Assembly (NCBI GenBank): GCA_902769525.1
Contig: CACXPG010000011.1
Location: 1 to 64,000, forward strand
Length of the DNA stretch: 64,000 bases
Source of the DNA: an uncultured Bacteroidia bacterium
Lineage (GTDB): Bacteria; Bacteroidota; Bacteroidia; Bacteroidales; UBA932
Reading direction: 5' to 3'
Position numbers and translations under genes: made by a program. Positions 7,622 to 14,581 of this stretch are shown here, one piece after another (the first letter of the stretch is position 1; each line of letters begins with the position of its first letter). Under the pieces are notes generated by a model. That model was not told the origin of the DNA. It did not search any database and worked only from the letters and a program-made list of their open reading frames with translations.

Positions 7622-8263
7622 TTAGTCTTTATTCTGCTCAACGCATCTTATATATGCTATACCCGCATTCTCTATTGCATTTAATGCTTCCAACGAACTA
7701 ATAATACATATTATCTCAGCTCCAATTAAACCGCTAAGAATAAAACCACCAGCTACATTGTAACCAATGCTCATTAATATCTGACGTATAATTCTATTAT
7801 ACTCCTCTAAACACGGATCATTTGATTCTATTTCTCCGGGAGATTTTGTTAAAGGGATAGAATACAACTCATTCCTTGCAAAAGATATTATACCTATTGT
7901 CTTGGCAACCATTTCCTTTTCTTCAATAGATAAAGAATTATCCTGAGAAAGAAGATTACATAAGCCTAATTCATCCCAATCATTTGGATTATCCGGCTTT
8001 ACATATATCTCCACATATTTTAAAAGATAGTTGGGAATAACAACACCATCGATGCTTCCATAGTATGAAGTGGTTGATTTAGTTGCAAGGTTACCGGTTC
8101 CTCCTGCTTCACTCCGATATAAAACTTCAGTATTTTGAGCCTCAGCACACAATAATCCATAGAGATCAGAACAAGAAATGTTTTCTTTGTCAATATCTTT
8201 ATTACAAGAATTGAATGCTGGTATTATCAAGATTAATAGAGATAATAAAACTATTCTTTTCAT
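7622..8263 (-). CDS. Lipoprotein of unknown function
   Basis: This 213-residue protein starts with a lipoprotein signal peptide (MKRIVLLSLLILI, then FNSC at about residue 20). The mature region has no domain I know. It contains several Cys residues (in SCSDLYGLLC, LGLCNLL, NDPCLEEY, IICIISS and YIRCVEQ) and a hydrophobic Gly-rich segment (YNVAGGFILSGLIGAEIICII) near the C-terminus that could insert in a membrane. Its stop codon lies two bases from the IS256-like remnant, so the C-terminus might have been altered by that event. Upstream on the same strand is a small membrane-protein gene. Confidence 0.65.
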   Translation of the reverse strand: MKRIVLLSLLILIIPAFNSCNKDIDKENISCSDLYGLLCAEAQNTEVLYRSEAGGTGNLATKSTTSYYGSIDGVVIPNYLLKYVEIYVKPDNPNDWDELGLCNLLSQDNSLSIEEKEMVAKTIGIISFARNELYSIPLTKSPGEIESNDPCLEEYNRIIRQILMSIGYNVAGGFILSGLIGAEIICIISSLEALNAIENAGIAYIRCVEQNKD

Positions 8264-8269
8264 AACTAT

Positions 8270-8554
8270 TTATTTCTTTGAGAAAACAAAAATCATTACA
8301 TACATAATTATTAATACTGCGACGAGTAATATGAACCATATCGGACGATTGTCAAAAACTCCGATTAAACATAATGCAGCTGCAACAAGACAGCCAATTG
8401 AATGAATGATTCTGAATTTACGTAATTCATATTTTGAAGAGTCTGCCAACCCAAACAAAAATACCTTCATTATAGTTTGATTCTTGAATGCCATGTCCAG
8501 AACAGAAACCACAATCAACAGTACTATGATTAAATATAACAACATATTAAACAA
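8270..8554 (-). CDS. Small membrane protein, three predicted helices
   Basis: This 94-residue protein has three hydrophobic segments (about residues 4-22, 49-66 and 70-90) separated by a short basic cytoplasmic loop (SSKYELRKFR). It begins with MFNMLLYLIIVLLIVVSVLDM and ends with a double-Lys tail. I recognise no family. It is 6 bases upstream of the lipoprotein gene on the same strand, so they are probably co-transcribed and may act together at the cell envelope. Confidence 0.6.
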   Translation of the reverse strand: MFNMLLYLIIVLLIVVSVLDMAFKNQTIMKVFLFGLADSSKYELRKFRIIHSIGCLVAAALCLIGVFDNRPIWFILLVAVLIIMYVMIFVFSKK

Positions 8555-8599
8555 ATATTAAGCATTTTTAAAGTGAATAATAACTTTTATAAATAAAAA

Positions 8600-8629
8600 T
8601 GGATTTTCGCTAAGAAACACGAAAATCCA
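8600..8629 (-). terminator. Rho-independent terminator of the 45-residue peptide gene
   Basis: A perfect 10-base stem (8600-8609 with 8620-8629) encloses a 10-base loop. On the minus strand it is followed by a T-rich run (8590-8599). It overlaps the last codons of the small minus-strand frame ending at 8610, so it should end that short transcript before the membrane-protein gene. Confidence 0.7.
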
Positions 8630-8747
8630 CATGTTTTGGTACTGGAGTCCTGCCGAGAAGTTCATAAAGCAACTCTCTAATAAAGATCAAGACAATTATT
8701 AGAAGACAGGTTTGTACAAACTTAAATAATACTCGTTTCATACTCAT
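8610..8747 (-). CDS. 45-residue single-helix membrane peptide
   Basis: This short frame encodes a basic N-terminus (MSMKRVLFKF), one strongly hydrophobic helix (about residues 12-24, CLLIIVLIFIREL) and a polar tail with GRTPVPKHVDF. A second ATG at 8741 is an equally possible start. A stem-loop with a T-run overlaps its 3' end, which supports a real short transcript. I do not recognise it. It could be a small stress or envelope peptide or a toxin-like peptide; the sequence does not decide. Confidence 0.45.
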   Translation of the reverse strand: MSMKRVLFKFVQTCLLIIVLIFIRELLYELLGRTPVPKHVDFRVS

Positions 8748-8836
8748 GAATTTGCTTTAAATTTAATAAATTATTCTTGTAAATGCAAGCGACGTCTATG
8801 ATAATTGATTTGTCTTTATTCCTTTGGAATAATTCG

Positions 8837-8844
8837 TATATTTG
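8837..8844 (+). promoter_or_regulatory. -7 promoter element of the amino-sugar operon
   Basis: TATATTTG at 8837-8844 matches the Bacteroidetes -7 consensus TAnnTTTG and lies 45 bases before the kinase ATG at 8890. A TTTG at 8809-8812 is 24 bases upstream, slightly wider than usual. It is the only good match before the long plus-strand gene run. A start codon at 8842 in the same frame would lie inside this element, which supports the later start. Confidence 0.55.
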
Positions 8845-8889
8845 CACGATTTGTTTTTAATCGGGAAATATTTTTTAAAGCAATACAAG

Positions 8890-9738
8890 ATGATATTAGT
8901 AGCAGACAGCGGCTCAACCAAGGTGGATTGGGTAGCAATCAAGGAAGACGGAACAACCGTTTCTGTCAAGACCGCCGGCATCAATCCGGTTTTCATAACA
9001 AGAGAGAAGATAGTCGAAATACTCAGGACAAGCCTGGAATCAATACTTGGAGACAATGTTACCGAGGTTTATTTCTATGGGGCGGGAGTTGTGTCTGACT
9101 CTGTAGGAAGCGATCTGGAAGGCGCTTTCCAGGAAGTGTTCCCTGGAGTGAAGTGCTATGCGGCATCAGACATGCTGGCAGCAGCCAGGGCTCTTTGCGG
9201 AGACGGAAAGGGCATTGCCTGCATCATTGGAACAGGTGCCAATTCCTGCTTCTTTGACGGAGTGAAGATGGCCGAGCACGTGAATGCCGGAGGATTTATC
9301 CTCGGCGACGAGGCCAGCGGCGGATACTTTGGAAAGAGGCTGCTCTCAGACTTTATCAAGGGACTGTTCCCTAAGGATATAGAGAAGGCATTCATAGAGA
9401 AGTATGACCTGGACTATCTGAAGATTGTGGACAGGGTTTACAAGCAGCCTTCTCCTAACAGGTTCCTGGCTCAGTTCTCATATTTTATCGAGGAGTATCG
9501 AGAAACAGAATATATGCAGAGCCTGCTCAAGTCCGGTTTCAAGGATTTCATCACCAGGAATGTATATGGCTATAACTATCACGAGTATCCGATGAATGTT
9601 GTAGGATCTATCGGGTACATTTTCCGCAGGGAGCTGGAGGAAGTTGCTGCCGAGTGCGGAGTGAAGGTGGGCAATGTGCTCAAGAGCCCGATCGAGGGAC
9701 TTATCGATTATCACAAGAAGAAATATCTCGGAGAATAG
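8890..9738 (+). CDS. murK: BadF/BadG-family amino-sugar kinase (MurNAc/GlcNAc kinase)
   Basis: This 282-residue cytoplasmic sugar kinase belongs to the BadF/BadG/BcrA/BcrD ATPase family. The phosphate-1 motif is LVADSGSTKVDW at residues 3-14, the second is CIIGTGANSC, and LGDEASGGYFGK fits the adenosine/sugar part. It phosphorylates N-acetylglucosamine or N-acetylmuramic acid at O6. The murQ gene starts 3 bases later, and MurQ needs MurNAc 6-phosphate, so MurNAc is the likely substrate, as for MurK of Tannerella. I chose ATG 8890 because the upstream start at 8842 overlaps the promoter and adds 16 residues not typical of the family. Confidence 0.85.
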   Translation: MILVADSGSTKVDWVAIKEDGTTVSVKTAGINPVFITREKIVEILRTSLESILGDNVTEVYFYGAGVVSDSVGSDLEGAFQEVFPGVKCYAASDMLAAARALCGDGKGIACIIGTGANSCFFDGVKMAEHVNAGGFILGDEASGGYFGKRLLSDFIKGLFPKDIEKAFIEKYDLDYLKIVDRVYKQPSPNRFLAQFSYFIEEYRETEYMQSLLKSGFKDFITRNVYGYNYHEYPMNVVGSIGYIFRRELEEVAAECGVKVGNVLKSPIEGLIDYHKKKYLGE

Positions 9739-9741
9739 TTT

Positions 9742-10563
9742 ATGAGTGTAAAGAAAGTAACTGAGCAGGCCTCCAATTATTCAGACCTGGACAAGATGAC
9801 TACCGGAGAGCTTCTCCGAGGAATGAATTCAGAAGACAAGACAGTACCGTATGCAGTGGAGAAATGTCTCCCGCAGGTGGAGAAGTTTGTGGACCAGCTT
9901 GTGGAGAGAATGAAGAAGGGCGGAAGGCTCTTCTATCTTGGAGCGGGAACCAGCGGAAGGTTGGGCATACTGGATGCCAGTGAGATACCTCCTACATACG
10001 GAGCTCCGTTTGATCTTGTAATCGGCCTTATAGCCGGAGGCGACGGTGCTATCCGCAAGGCTGTGGAGAACGCCGAGGACGACTACGATATGGGTTGGGC
10101 AGATCTCCAGAAGTTCAATATCGGCGGATGGGATTCCGTAGTGGGAATTGCAGCCAGCGGAAGTACTCCATACGTTGTTGGGGCCTGCGCAAAGGCTCGC
10201 GAGATGGGCCTTCTGACAGGTTGCATCACCTGCAATCCGGGGGCCAAGGTCGCCGAGGTTGTGGACATTCCGATGGTGGCTGTCGTGGGTCCTGAATTTG
10301 TTACAGGCTCGACAAGAATGAAGAGCGGTACAGCCCAGAAGCTGATACTCAATATGATATCCACCTCTGCGATGATAAAGCTCGGCCACGTGAAAGGCAA
10401 CAAGATGGTGGACATGCAGCTGTCCAACGCCAAGCTGGTGGACAGGGGTACCCGCATGATAATGGACGAGACCGGAATAAAGGATTATGAACTGGCCAAG
10501 GAGTATCTGCTCAAGTACGGTTCCGTACGAAACGGAGTAGATGCCTACAAGGCAGGAAAATAA
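9742..10563 (+). CDS. murQ: N-acetylmuramic acid 6-phosphate etherase
   Basis: MurQ (273 residues) cleaves the lactyl ether of MurNAc 6-phosphate to give GlcNAc 6-phosphate and D-lactate in the cytoplasm. The SIS fold is clear: LGAGTSGRLGILDASEIPPTYG at residues 67-87, IAASGSTPYVVGA, and the family block GPEFVTGSTRMKSGTAQKL. Glu81 and Glu112 match the two essential glutamates known in the E. coli enzyme (Glu83 and Glu114). Length is slightly under the usual 300 because the C-terminal tail is short. It sits directly after the kinase and before recR, so the amino-sugar pathway genes are translated together. Confidence 0.95.
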   Translation: MSVKKVTEQASNYSDLDKMTTGELLRGMNSEDKTVPYAVEKCLPQVEKFVDQLVERMKKGGRLFYLGAGTSGRLGILDASEIPPTYGAPFDLVIGLIAGGDGAIRKAVENAEDDYDMGWADLQKFNIGGWDSVVGIAASGSTPYVVGACAKAREMGLLTGCITCNPGAKVAEVVDIPMVAVVGPEFVTGSTRMKSGTAQKLILNMISTSAMIKLGHVKGNKMVDMQLSNAKLVDRGTRMIMDETGIKDYELAKEYLLKYGSVRNGVDAYKAGK

Positions 10564-10569
10564 TTGACT

Positions 10570-11175
10570 ATGGCATTTTCCTCAGAACTGCTTCAGAAAG
10601 CCGTGGACCAGTTTTCCACGCTTCCCGGAATAGGGAAGAAGAGCGCGCTTAGAATGGCGCTTTTCATACTGAAGCAGCCAAAGGAGAATGTCGAGCTGTT
10701 CGCCTCCTCGCTTGTGAACCTGTCCCGTAACGTGCAGCACTGCTCAGAGTGCAACATGATATCGGACAGTCCTGTCTGCCCGATATGCTCGGACCGCAGG
10801 CGCAACCGCGGAATAATCTGCGTCGTGGAGAGCATCCGCGATGTCCTCAGCATCGAGAACACGCAGACCTACAACGGATTGTACCACGTGTTGGGAGGCA
10901 TAATCAGCCCGATGGACGGAGTGGGCCCTAGCGACCTTCCCATCGCTGAACTTGAAAAAAGGATAGAAGGGGGAGAGGTCAAGGAGGTGGTGCTGGCGCT
11001 TTCCACGAGTATGGAAGGGGAGACCACGTCCTACTTCATCTACAACAGGCTGAAGAAATACGACATAAAAATTACAGCCATTGCAAGGGGAGTGGCCTTC
11101 GGGGACGACCTCGAATACACCGACGAGCTTACGCTTGCAAAGAGCATAGAAAACAGACAACCATTTAATATCTAA
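10570..11175 (+). CDS. recR: Recombination mediator protein RecR
   Basis: RecR (201 residues) loads RecA onto gapped DNA with RecO and RecF. It has the helix-hairpin-helix LPGIGKKSALRMA at residues 18-30, the C4 zinc finger Cys58, Cys61, Cys70 and Cys73, and a TOPRIM domain beginning CVVES with Glu87. A TTG at 10564 is possible, but ATG 10570 gives the standard start. It is out of theme in the amino-sugar run, yet its spacing (6 bases after murQ, 4 before the symporter) makes co-transcription likely. Confidence 0.95.
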   Translation: MAFSSELLQKAVDQFSTLPGIGKKSALRMALFILKQPKENVELFASSLVNLSRNVQHCSECNMISDSPVCPICSDRRRNRGIICVVESIRDVLSIENTQTYNGLYHVLGGIISPMDGVGPSDLPIAELEKRIEGGEVKEVVLALSTSMEGETTSYFIYNRLKKYDIKITAIARGVAFGDDLEYTDELTLAKSIENRQPFNI

Positions 11176-11179
11176 CAAG

Positions 11180-12655
11180 ATGAATTCTACAATACTGCTT
11201 GTAACGTTCCTGGTTTATACCGCGATTCTGTTTCTGATCGCATACTTGACAAGCCGCAAGGCAGACAACAGCTCATATTTCACCGGCAACCGCAAGTCCA
11301 ACTGGTTTGTGGTGGCTTACGGTATGATAGGGGCGTCGCTGAGCGGCGTGAGCTTCATGAGCGTTCCGGGAAACGTGTACAACGAGAGATTCTGGTATCT
11401 TCCGATGCTTCTCGGATTTATCGGCGGATATCTGATAATTGCGCTGGTCCTGCTGCCGCTTTACTTCAAGATGAACCTGACATCCATCTATTCATACCTG
11501 GAGAAGAGGTTCGGAATCTGCAGCTACAAGACCGGAGCCTCGTTTTTCATCATTTCCAGGTTCCTGGGAGCAACCGTAAGAACGTTCCTGGTAGTATTCG
11601 TGCTGTATAACTTCGTGCTCATCCGCCCTGACGGCAGCCATATAATGCCGTTCTGGGTAGCCGCGGCGATATTTGTCCTGATCGCGATACTCTACACCCT
11701 CAAGGGCGGCGTGAAGACAATCATCTGGACAGACACCTTCCAGACAACCTTTATGATTGTGGCGGTGGTCCTTTCCCTGGTATTCATCTGCAAGGAACTG
11801 GGATGGGGCTTCGGCGATATGCTCTCAAACGTTCACTCAGACCCGCACTCAGACATATTTGACACCGACTGGAGCCACGGAACCCACTGGCTGAAGAGAT
11901 TCATCAGCGGACTGGTTGTTCCGGTTGCCATGACCGGTCTGGACCAGAGCATGATCCAGAAGAGCCTCAGCTGCAAGAACTTGAAAGAAAGCCAGAAGAA
12001 TATGATGACATCCGTTGCGATGATGATTCCGGTAAACCTGCTTTTCCTTATCATCGGTGCAGTTCTGGCAATCTTCATGACCAACCATCCAGAACTTCTG
12101 TCATCAGTCACCAAGGCGGCCGGCGGAATCGAGGCAGACAAGATTTTCCCTACGGTAGCCCTTAGTCTCAAGCCGATTGTCGGAGTGGTATTCTTCATCG
12201 GACTGATTTCAGCAGCCTATCCATCCTGCGCCAACGCCATCACTTCCCTTACCACATCGGCGAGCATAGACCTCATCGGAATGGAGAAGAAGGACTGGGA
12301 TGACAACAAGAAGAAGAACGTTCGCCAGAGAGTCAACATCCTCATTTCAATACTGTTTGTCCTGATGATGGTGGCCTTCAACTACCTCAAGAGCGACTCT
12401 GTGATCAATATGGTTTACGCCATCGCGTCATACACCTACGGTCCGCTTCTTGGTCTGTTCATGTACGGTATCCTGACAAAGAAGGGAACCTGCGACAAGG
12501 CTGTTCCGTTTATCTGCGTGCTGGTTCCGGTAATCTGCTACTGCATCCAGAACAAGGTGTTCGGATGGGGCTATGACTTCGGTTTTGCCCTGATTCTCGT
12601 GATTGCAGGCCTTACATTCCTGGGAATGTTGCTGTTCTCAAAGAAAAATTCTTAA
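11180..12655 (+). CDS. Sodium:solute symporter family transporter
   Basis: This 491-residue inner-membrane protein has about 13 hydrophobic helices and the SSS family signs: YFTGNRKSNWFVVAYGMIGASLSGVSFMS near the N-terminus and GLDQSMIQKSLSCKNLKESQKNM in the middle. It should import a sugar-like solute with sodium. Its place after the kinase and murQ suggests that the substrate is MurNAc or a related cell-wall sugar; the MurNAc transporter MurT of Tannerella sits in a comparable cluster. The substrate is inferred from context only. Confidence 0.85.
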   Translation: MNSTILLVTFLVYTAILFLIAYLTSRKADNSSYFTGNRKSNWFVVAYGMIGASLSGVSFMSVPGNVYNERFWYLPMLLGFIGGYLIIALVLLPLYFKMNLTSIYSYLEKRFGICSYKTGASFFIISRFLGATVRTFLVVFVLYNFVLIRPDGSHIMPFWVAAAIFVLIAILYTLKGGVKTIIWTDTFQTTFMIVAVVLSLVFICKELGWGFGDMLSNVHSDPHSDIFDTDWSHGTHWLKRFISGLVVPVAMTGLDQSMIQKSLSCKNLKESQKNMMTSVAMMIPVNLLFLIIGAVLAIFMTNHPELLSSVTKAAGGIEADKIFPTVALSLKPIVGVVFFIGLISAAYPSCANAITSLTTSASIDLIGMEKKDWDDNKKKNVRQRVNILISILFVLMMVAFNYLKSDSVINMVYAIASYTYGPLLGLFMYGILTKKGTCDKAVPFICVLVPVICYCIQNKVFGWGYDFGFALILVIAGLTFLGMLLFSKKNS

Positions 12656-12660
12656 ATTTG
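12653..12660 (+). promoter_or_regulatory. -7 promoter element before corA
   Basis: TAAATTTG at 12653-12660 overlaps the symporter stop codon and matches the Bacteroidetes -7 consensus. It lies 58 bases before the corA ATG and 20 before a short leader frame. No clear -33 TTTG is at the right spacing, so confidence is moderate. Confidence 0.45.
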
Positions 12661-12680
12661 TGCGAATAAGGAAATCCGCT

Positions 12681-12722
12681 ATGTCTAACTCTATAACCAT
12701 AAAGAAGGAGGCCGGAGTATGA
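12681..12722 (+). CDS. 13-residue leader frame with a strong ribosome site, overlapping corA
   Basis: ATG 12681 opens a 13-codon frame (MSNSITIKKEAGV) whose TGA overlaps the corA start as ATGA. Inside it AAGGAGG at 12705-12711 stands 7 bases before the corA ATG, a perfect Shine-Dalgarno spacing that is unusual in this phylum. The frame may couple or tune corA translation, or may be chance; nothing else supports it as a functional peptide. Confidence 0.35.
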   Translation: MSNSITIKKEAGV

Positions 12723-13678
12723 TTCAGGTGTTCTACAAATCTAAGGGGCAGATCCTTACTACCTCTGATGTAAACGAATTGACAGAGAACTTGGGATTTG
12801 ATGATGTCCTGTGGATAGATTTGTACGAACCCGATAGAGTTGAGACGCAAGCGGTTGAGGAATTCCTCGAGACCACCCTGCAGAGCAGGGCACAGGCGGA
12901 GGAGATCGAGAGTTCATCCCGCTATTCCGAAACAGACAACGCAATCTTCGCAAATACGGACTTCATTTCCCCGGGGCCTGAAAGCTACTCCGAGGAAAGC
13001 GTGTCTTTTGTAATCTCAGAAGGAGTGCTGGTGACCACACGTCAGGCACCGCTTCGCACGATTACCGAGTTCCAGAAGAGGATGGGCTATTCCTACAAGC
13101 TCTATCCGACCGGCTATCACATCTTCGTGGCGATTATGGAGAACAGGGTGGACCTGGATGCCGATATGATCGAGGTGATGGCCAAGGAAATCGAGAAATT
13201 CGGCCGCAACGTGAATGTAGGTGGAAAGGTAAACGAAGATTTCCTGCTGGATATCAACCAGATGCAGGAAAATACGATGATGGTTAGGGAGAATATCGTG
13301 GATAAGCAGAGAATAGTTACCGCCCTTACCAGGTCCGACAAGTTCCCGAGCGATATCCGCCCGAGGCTGGACGTTCTTGTCAACGATATCGCATCGCTTC
13401 TGAACCATACCAACTTCAACTTCGAGAGGCTTGAATATCTGCAGAATACTGTGCTTGGTCTGATTAACCTGGACCAGAACAAGATAATGAGGATCCTGAC
13501 TTATGTCTCCCTGCTGTTCATGCCGCCGACACTGATTTCCGGTATCTTCGGAATGAACGTCAGGCTCCCGATTTTCGGCGAGAACTTCGCTTTGAGAGAC
13601 TTCTGCATCATAATGTTCGTGATGCTGGCATCGGTACTGGTGGCCTCTCTTATTTTCAGGAACAGAAGAACTAAATAA
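12719..13678 (+). CDS. corA: CorA-family magnesium/divalent cation channel
   Basis: This 319-residue protein is a CorA-type channel. A large cytoplasmic N-terminal domain with an alternating alpha/beta start and long stalk helix (about residues 180-260) leads to two C-terminal membrane helices (about 262-282 and 293-312). The pore motif Gly278-Met279-Asn280 closes the first helix, followed by NVRLPIFGENF in place of the usual MPE loop. It should form a pentamer in the inner membrane and admit magnesium. It lies between the symporter and the ROK gene and has its own possible promoter and a strong ribosome site. Confidence 0.92.
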   Translation: MIQVFYKSKGQILTTSDVNELTENLGFDDVLWIDLYEPDRVETQAVEEFLETTLQSRAQAEEIESSSRYSETDNAIFANTDFISPGPESYSEESVSFVISEGVLVTTRQAPLRTITEFQKRMGYSYKLYPTGYHIFVAIMENRVDLDADMIEVMAKEIEKFGRNVNVGGKVNEDFLLDINQMQENTMMVRENIVDKQRIVTALTRSDKFPSDIRPRLDVLVNDIASLLNHTNFNFERLEYLQNTVLGLINLDQNKIMRILTYVSLLFMPPTLISGIFGMNVRLPIFGENFALRDFCIIMFVMLASVLVASLIFRNRRTK

Positions 13679-13680
13679 CA

Positions 13681-14571
13681 ATGGCAGTTCTAGGAATTGA
13701 TCTTGGAGCAACCAAGATATCAGCCGCCATTTTCAACGATGGGGGCGACGTCATAGAAAGGCGGTATAGCCTTCTTGAAGGGCGTGGCGGCGATGAAGCC
13801 GGAAAGCTCATATCATCTTTAATAGGCGATTTGTGCAAGGATTATGACATTTCAGGGGCGGGAATATGCGTCCCTGGAATTGTTTATTCCAAGAAAGGAA
13901 CCGTATGGTGCCCGAACATTCCGGGATGGGATGAATATCCGCTTGCCCAGACCTTGAAGAAGAGCCTGGGCGACATTCGCATCGAGATTGAAAGCGACCG
14001 TACCTGCTATATTCTCGGCGAGAAATGGCGGGGTGCCGCAAAGGATTGCGACAATGCCATCTACCTGGCCGTAGGCAGCGGCATCGGAGCCGGCATACTG
14101 CTGGACGGTAGAGTGATACACGGAGCGGACGACATTGTCGGCGCAACCGGATGGATGGCCCTTGAGAGTGATTACGACACCGACTGGGACAAGTGCGGAT
14201 GCTTTGAAACCTTTGCTTCAGGCAACGGAATCGGCTATCAGGCAAGCAAGGTCTACGGCCGGGAGGTAAGCTCCTACGAAGTGTTTGACGGTTACGCGAA
14301 GGGCGATGAGAAGGCCGTCAAGGTTATCCGCAAGGCAGTCCAGATGTGGGGAAAGGGAGCAGCCAACCTGGTGAGCCTCTTCAATCCGGAAATCATAGTT
14401 TTCGGCGGCGGAGTCTTCTCCGGACCGGCCAAAGAACTGATACCTGACATTTATGCCGAGGCCCTGAAATGGGCTCAGCCGATAGCCATACGCAAAACCC
14501 GCTTCTGTGCTTCGGAAGTAGGCTCAGACGCTGCGCTTATCGGTGCCGGATATCTTGTAAGAAACAAATAA
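13681..14571 (+). CDS. ROK-family sugar kinase with a degraded zinc motif
   Basis: This 296-residue protein has the ROK ATP site (GIDLGATKISAAIF, residues 5-18), the glycine block VGSGIGAGILLDG (131-143), the catalytic Asp106 in ESDRTC, and FGGGVFSGP near the end. ROK kinases phosphorylate glucose, GlcNAc or ManNAc. The usual zinc site (G-H then C-x-C-G-x2-G-C-x-E) is mostly lost: Trp158 replaces the His, and only the final cysteine of that motif (Cys174, with Glu176) is aligned. Activity is plausible because the phosphate and catalytic residues remain. Context suggests that it acts on an amino sugar from peptidoglycan; the exact substrate is unknown. Confidence 0.82.
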   Translation: MAVLGIDLGATKISAAIFNDGGDVIERRYSLLEGRGGDEAGKLISSLIGDLCKDYDISGAGICVPGIVYSKKGTVWCPNIPGWDEYPLAQTLKKSLGDIRIEIESDRTCYILGEKWRGAAKDCDNAIYLAVGSGIGAGILLDGRVIHGADDIVGATGWMALESDYDTDWDKCGCFETFASGNGIGYQASKVYGREVSSYEVFDGYAKGDEKAVKVIRKAVQMWGKGAANLVSLFNPEIIVFGGGVFSGPAKELIPDIYAEALKWAQPIAIRKTRFCASEVGSDAALIGAGYLVRNK

Positions 14572-14581
14572 ACAGTAATAT

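Noticed and set aside
13016-13711. 231-codon minus-strand frame opposite corA
   Set aside because: It is antisense to a complete CorA with GMN motif and shows no domain.
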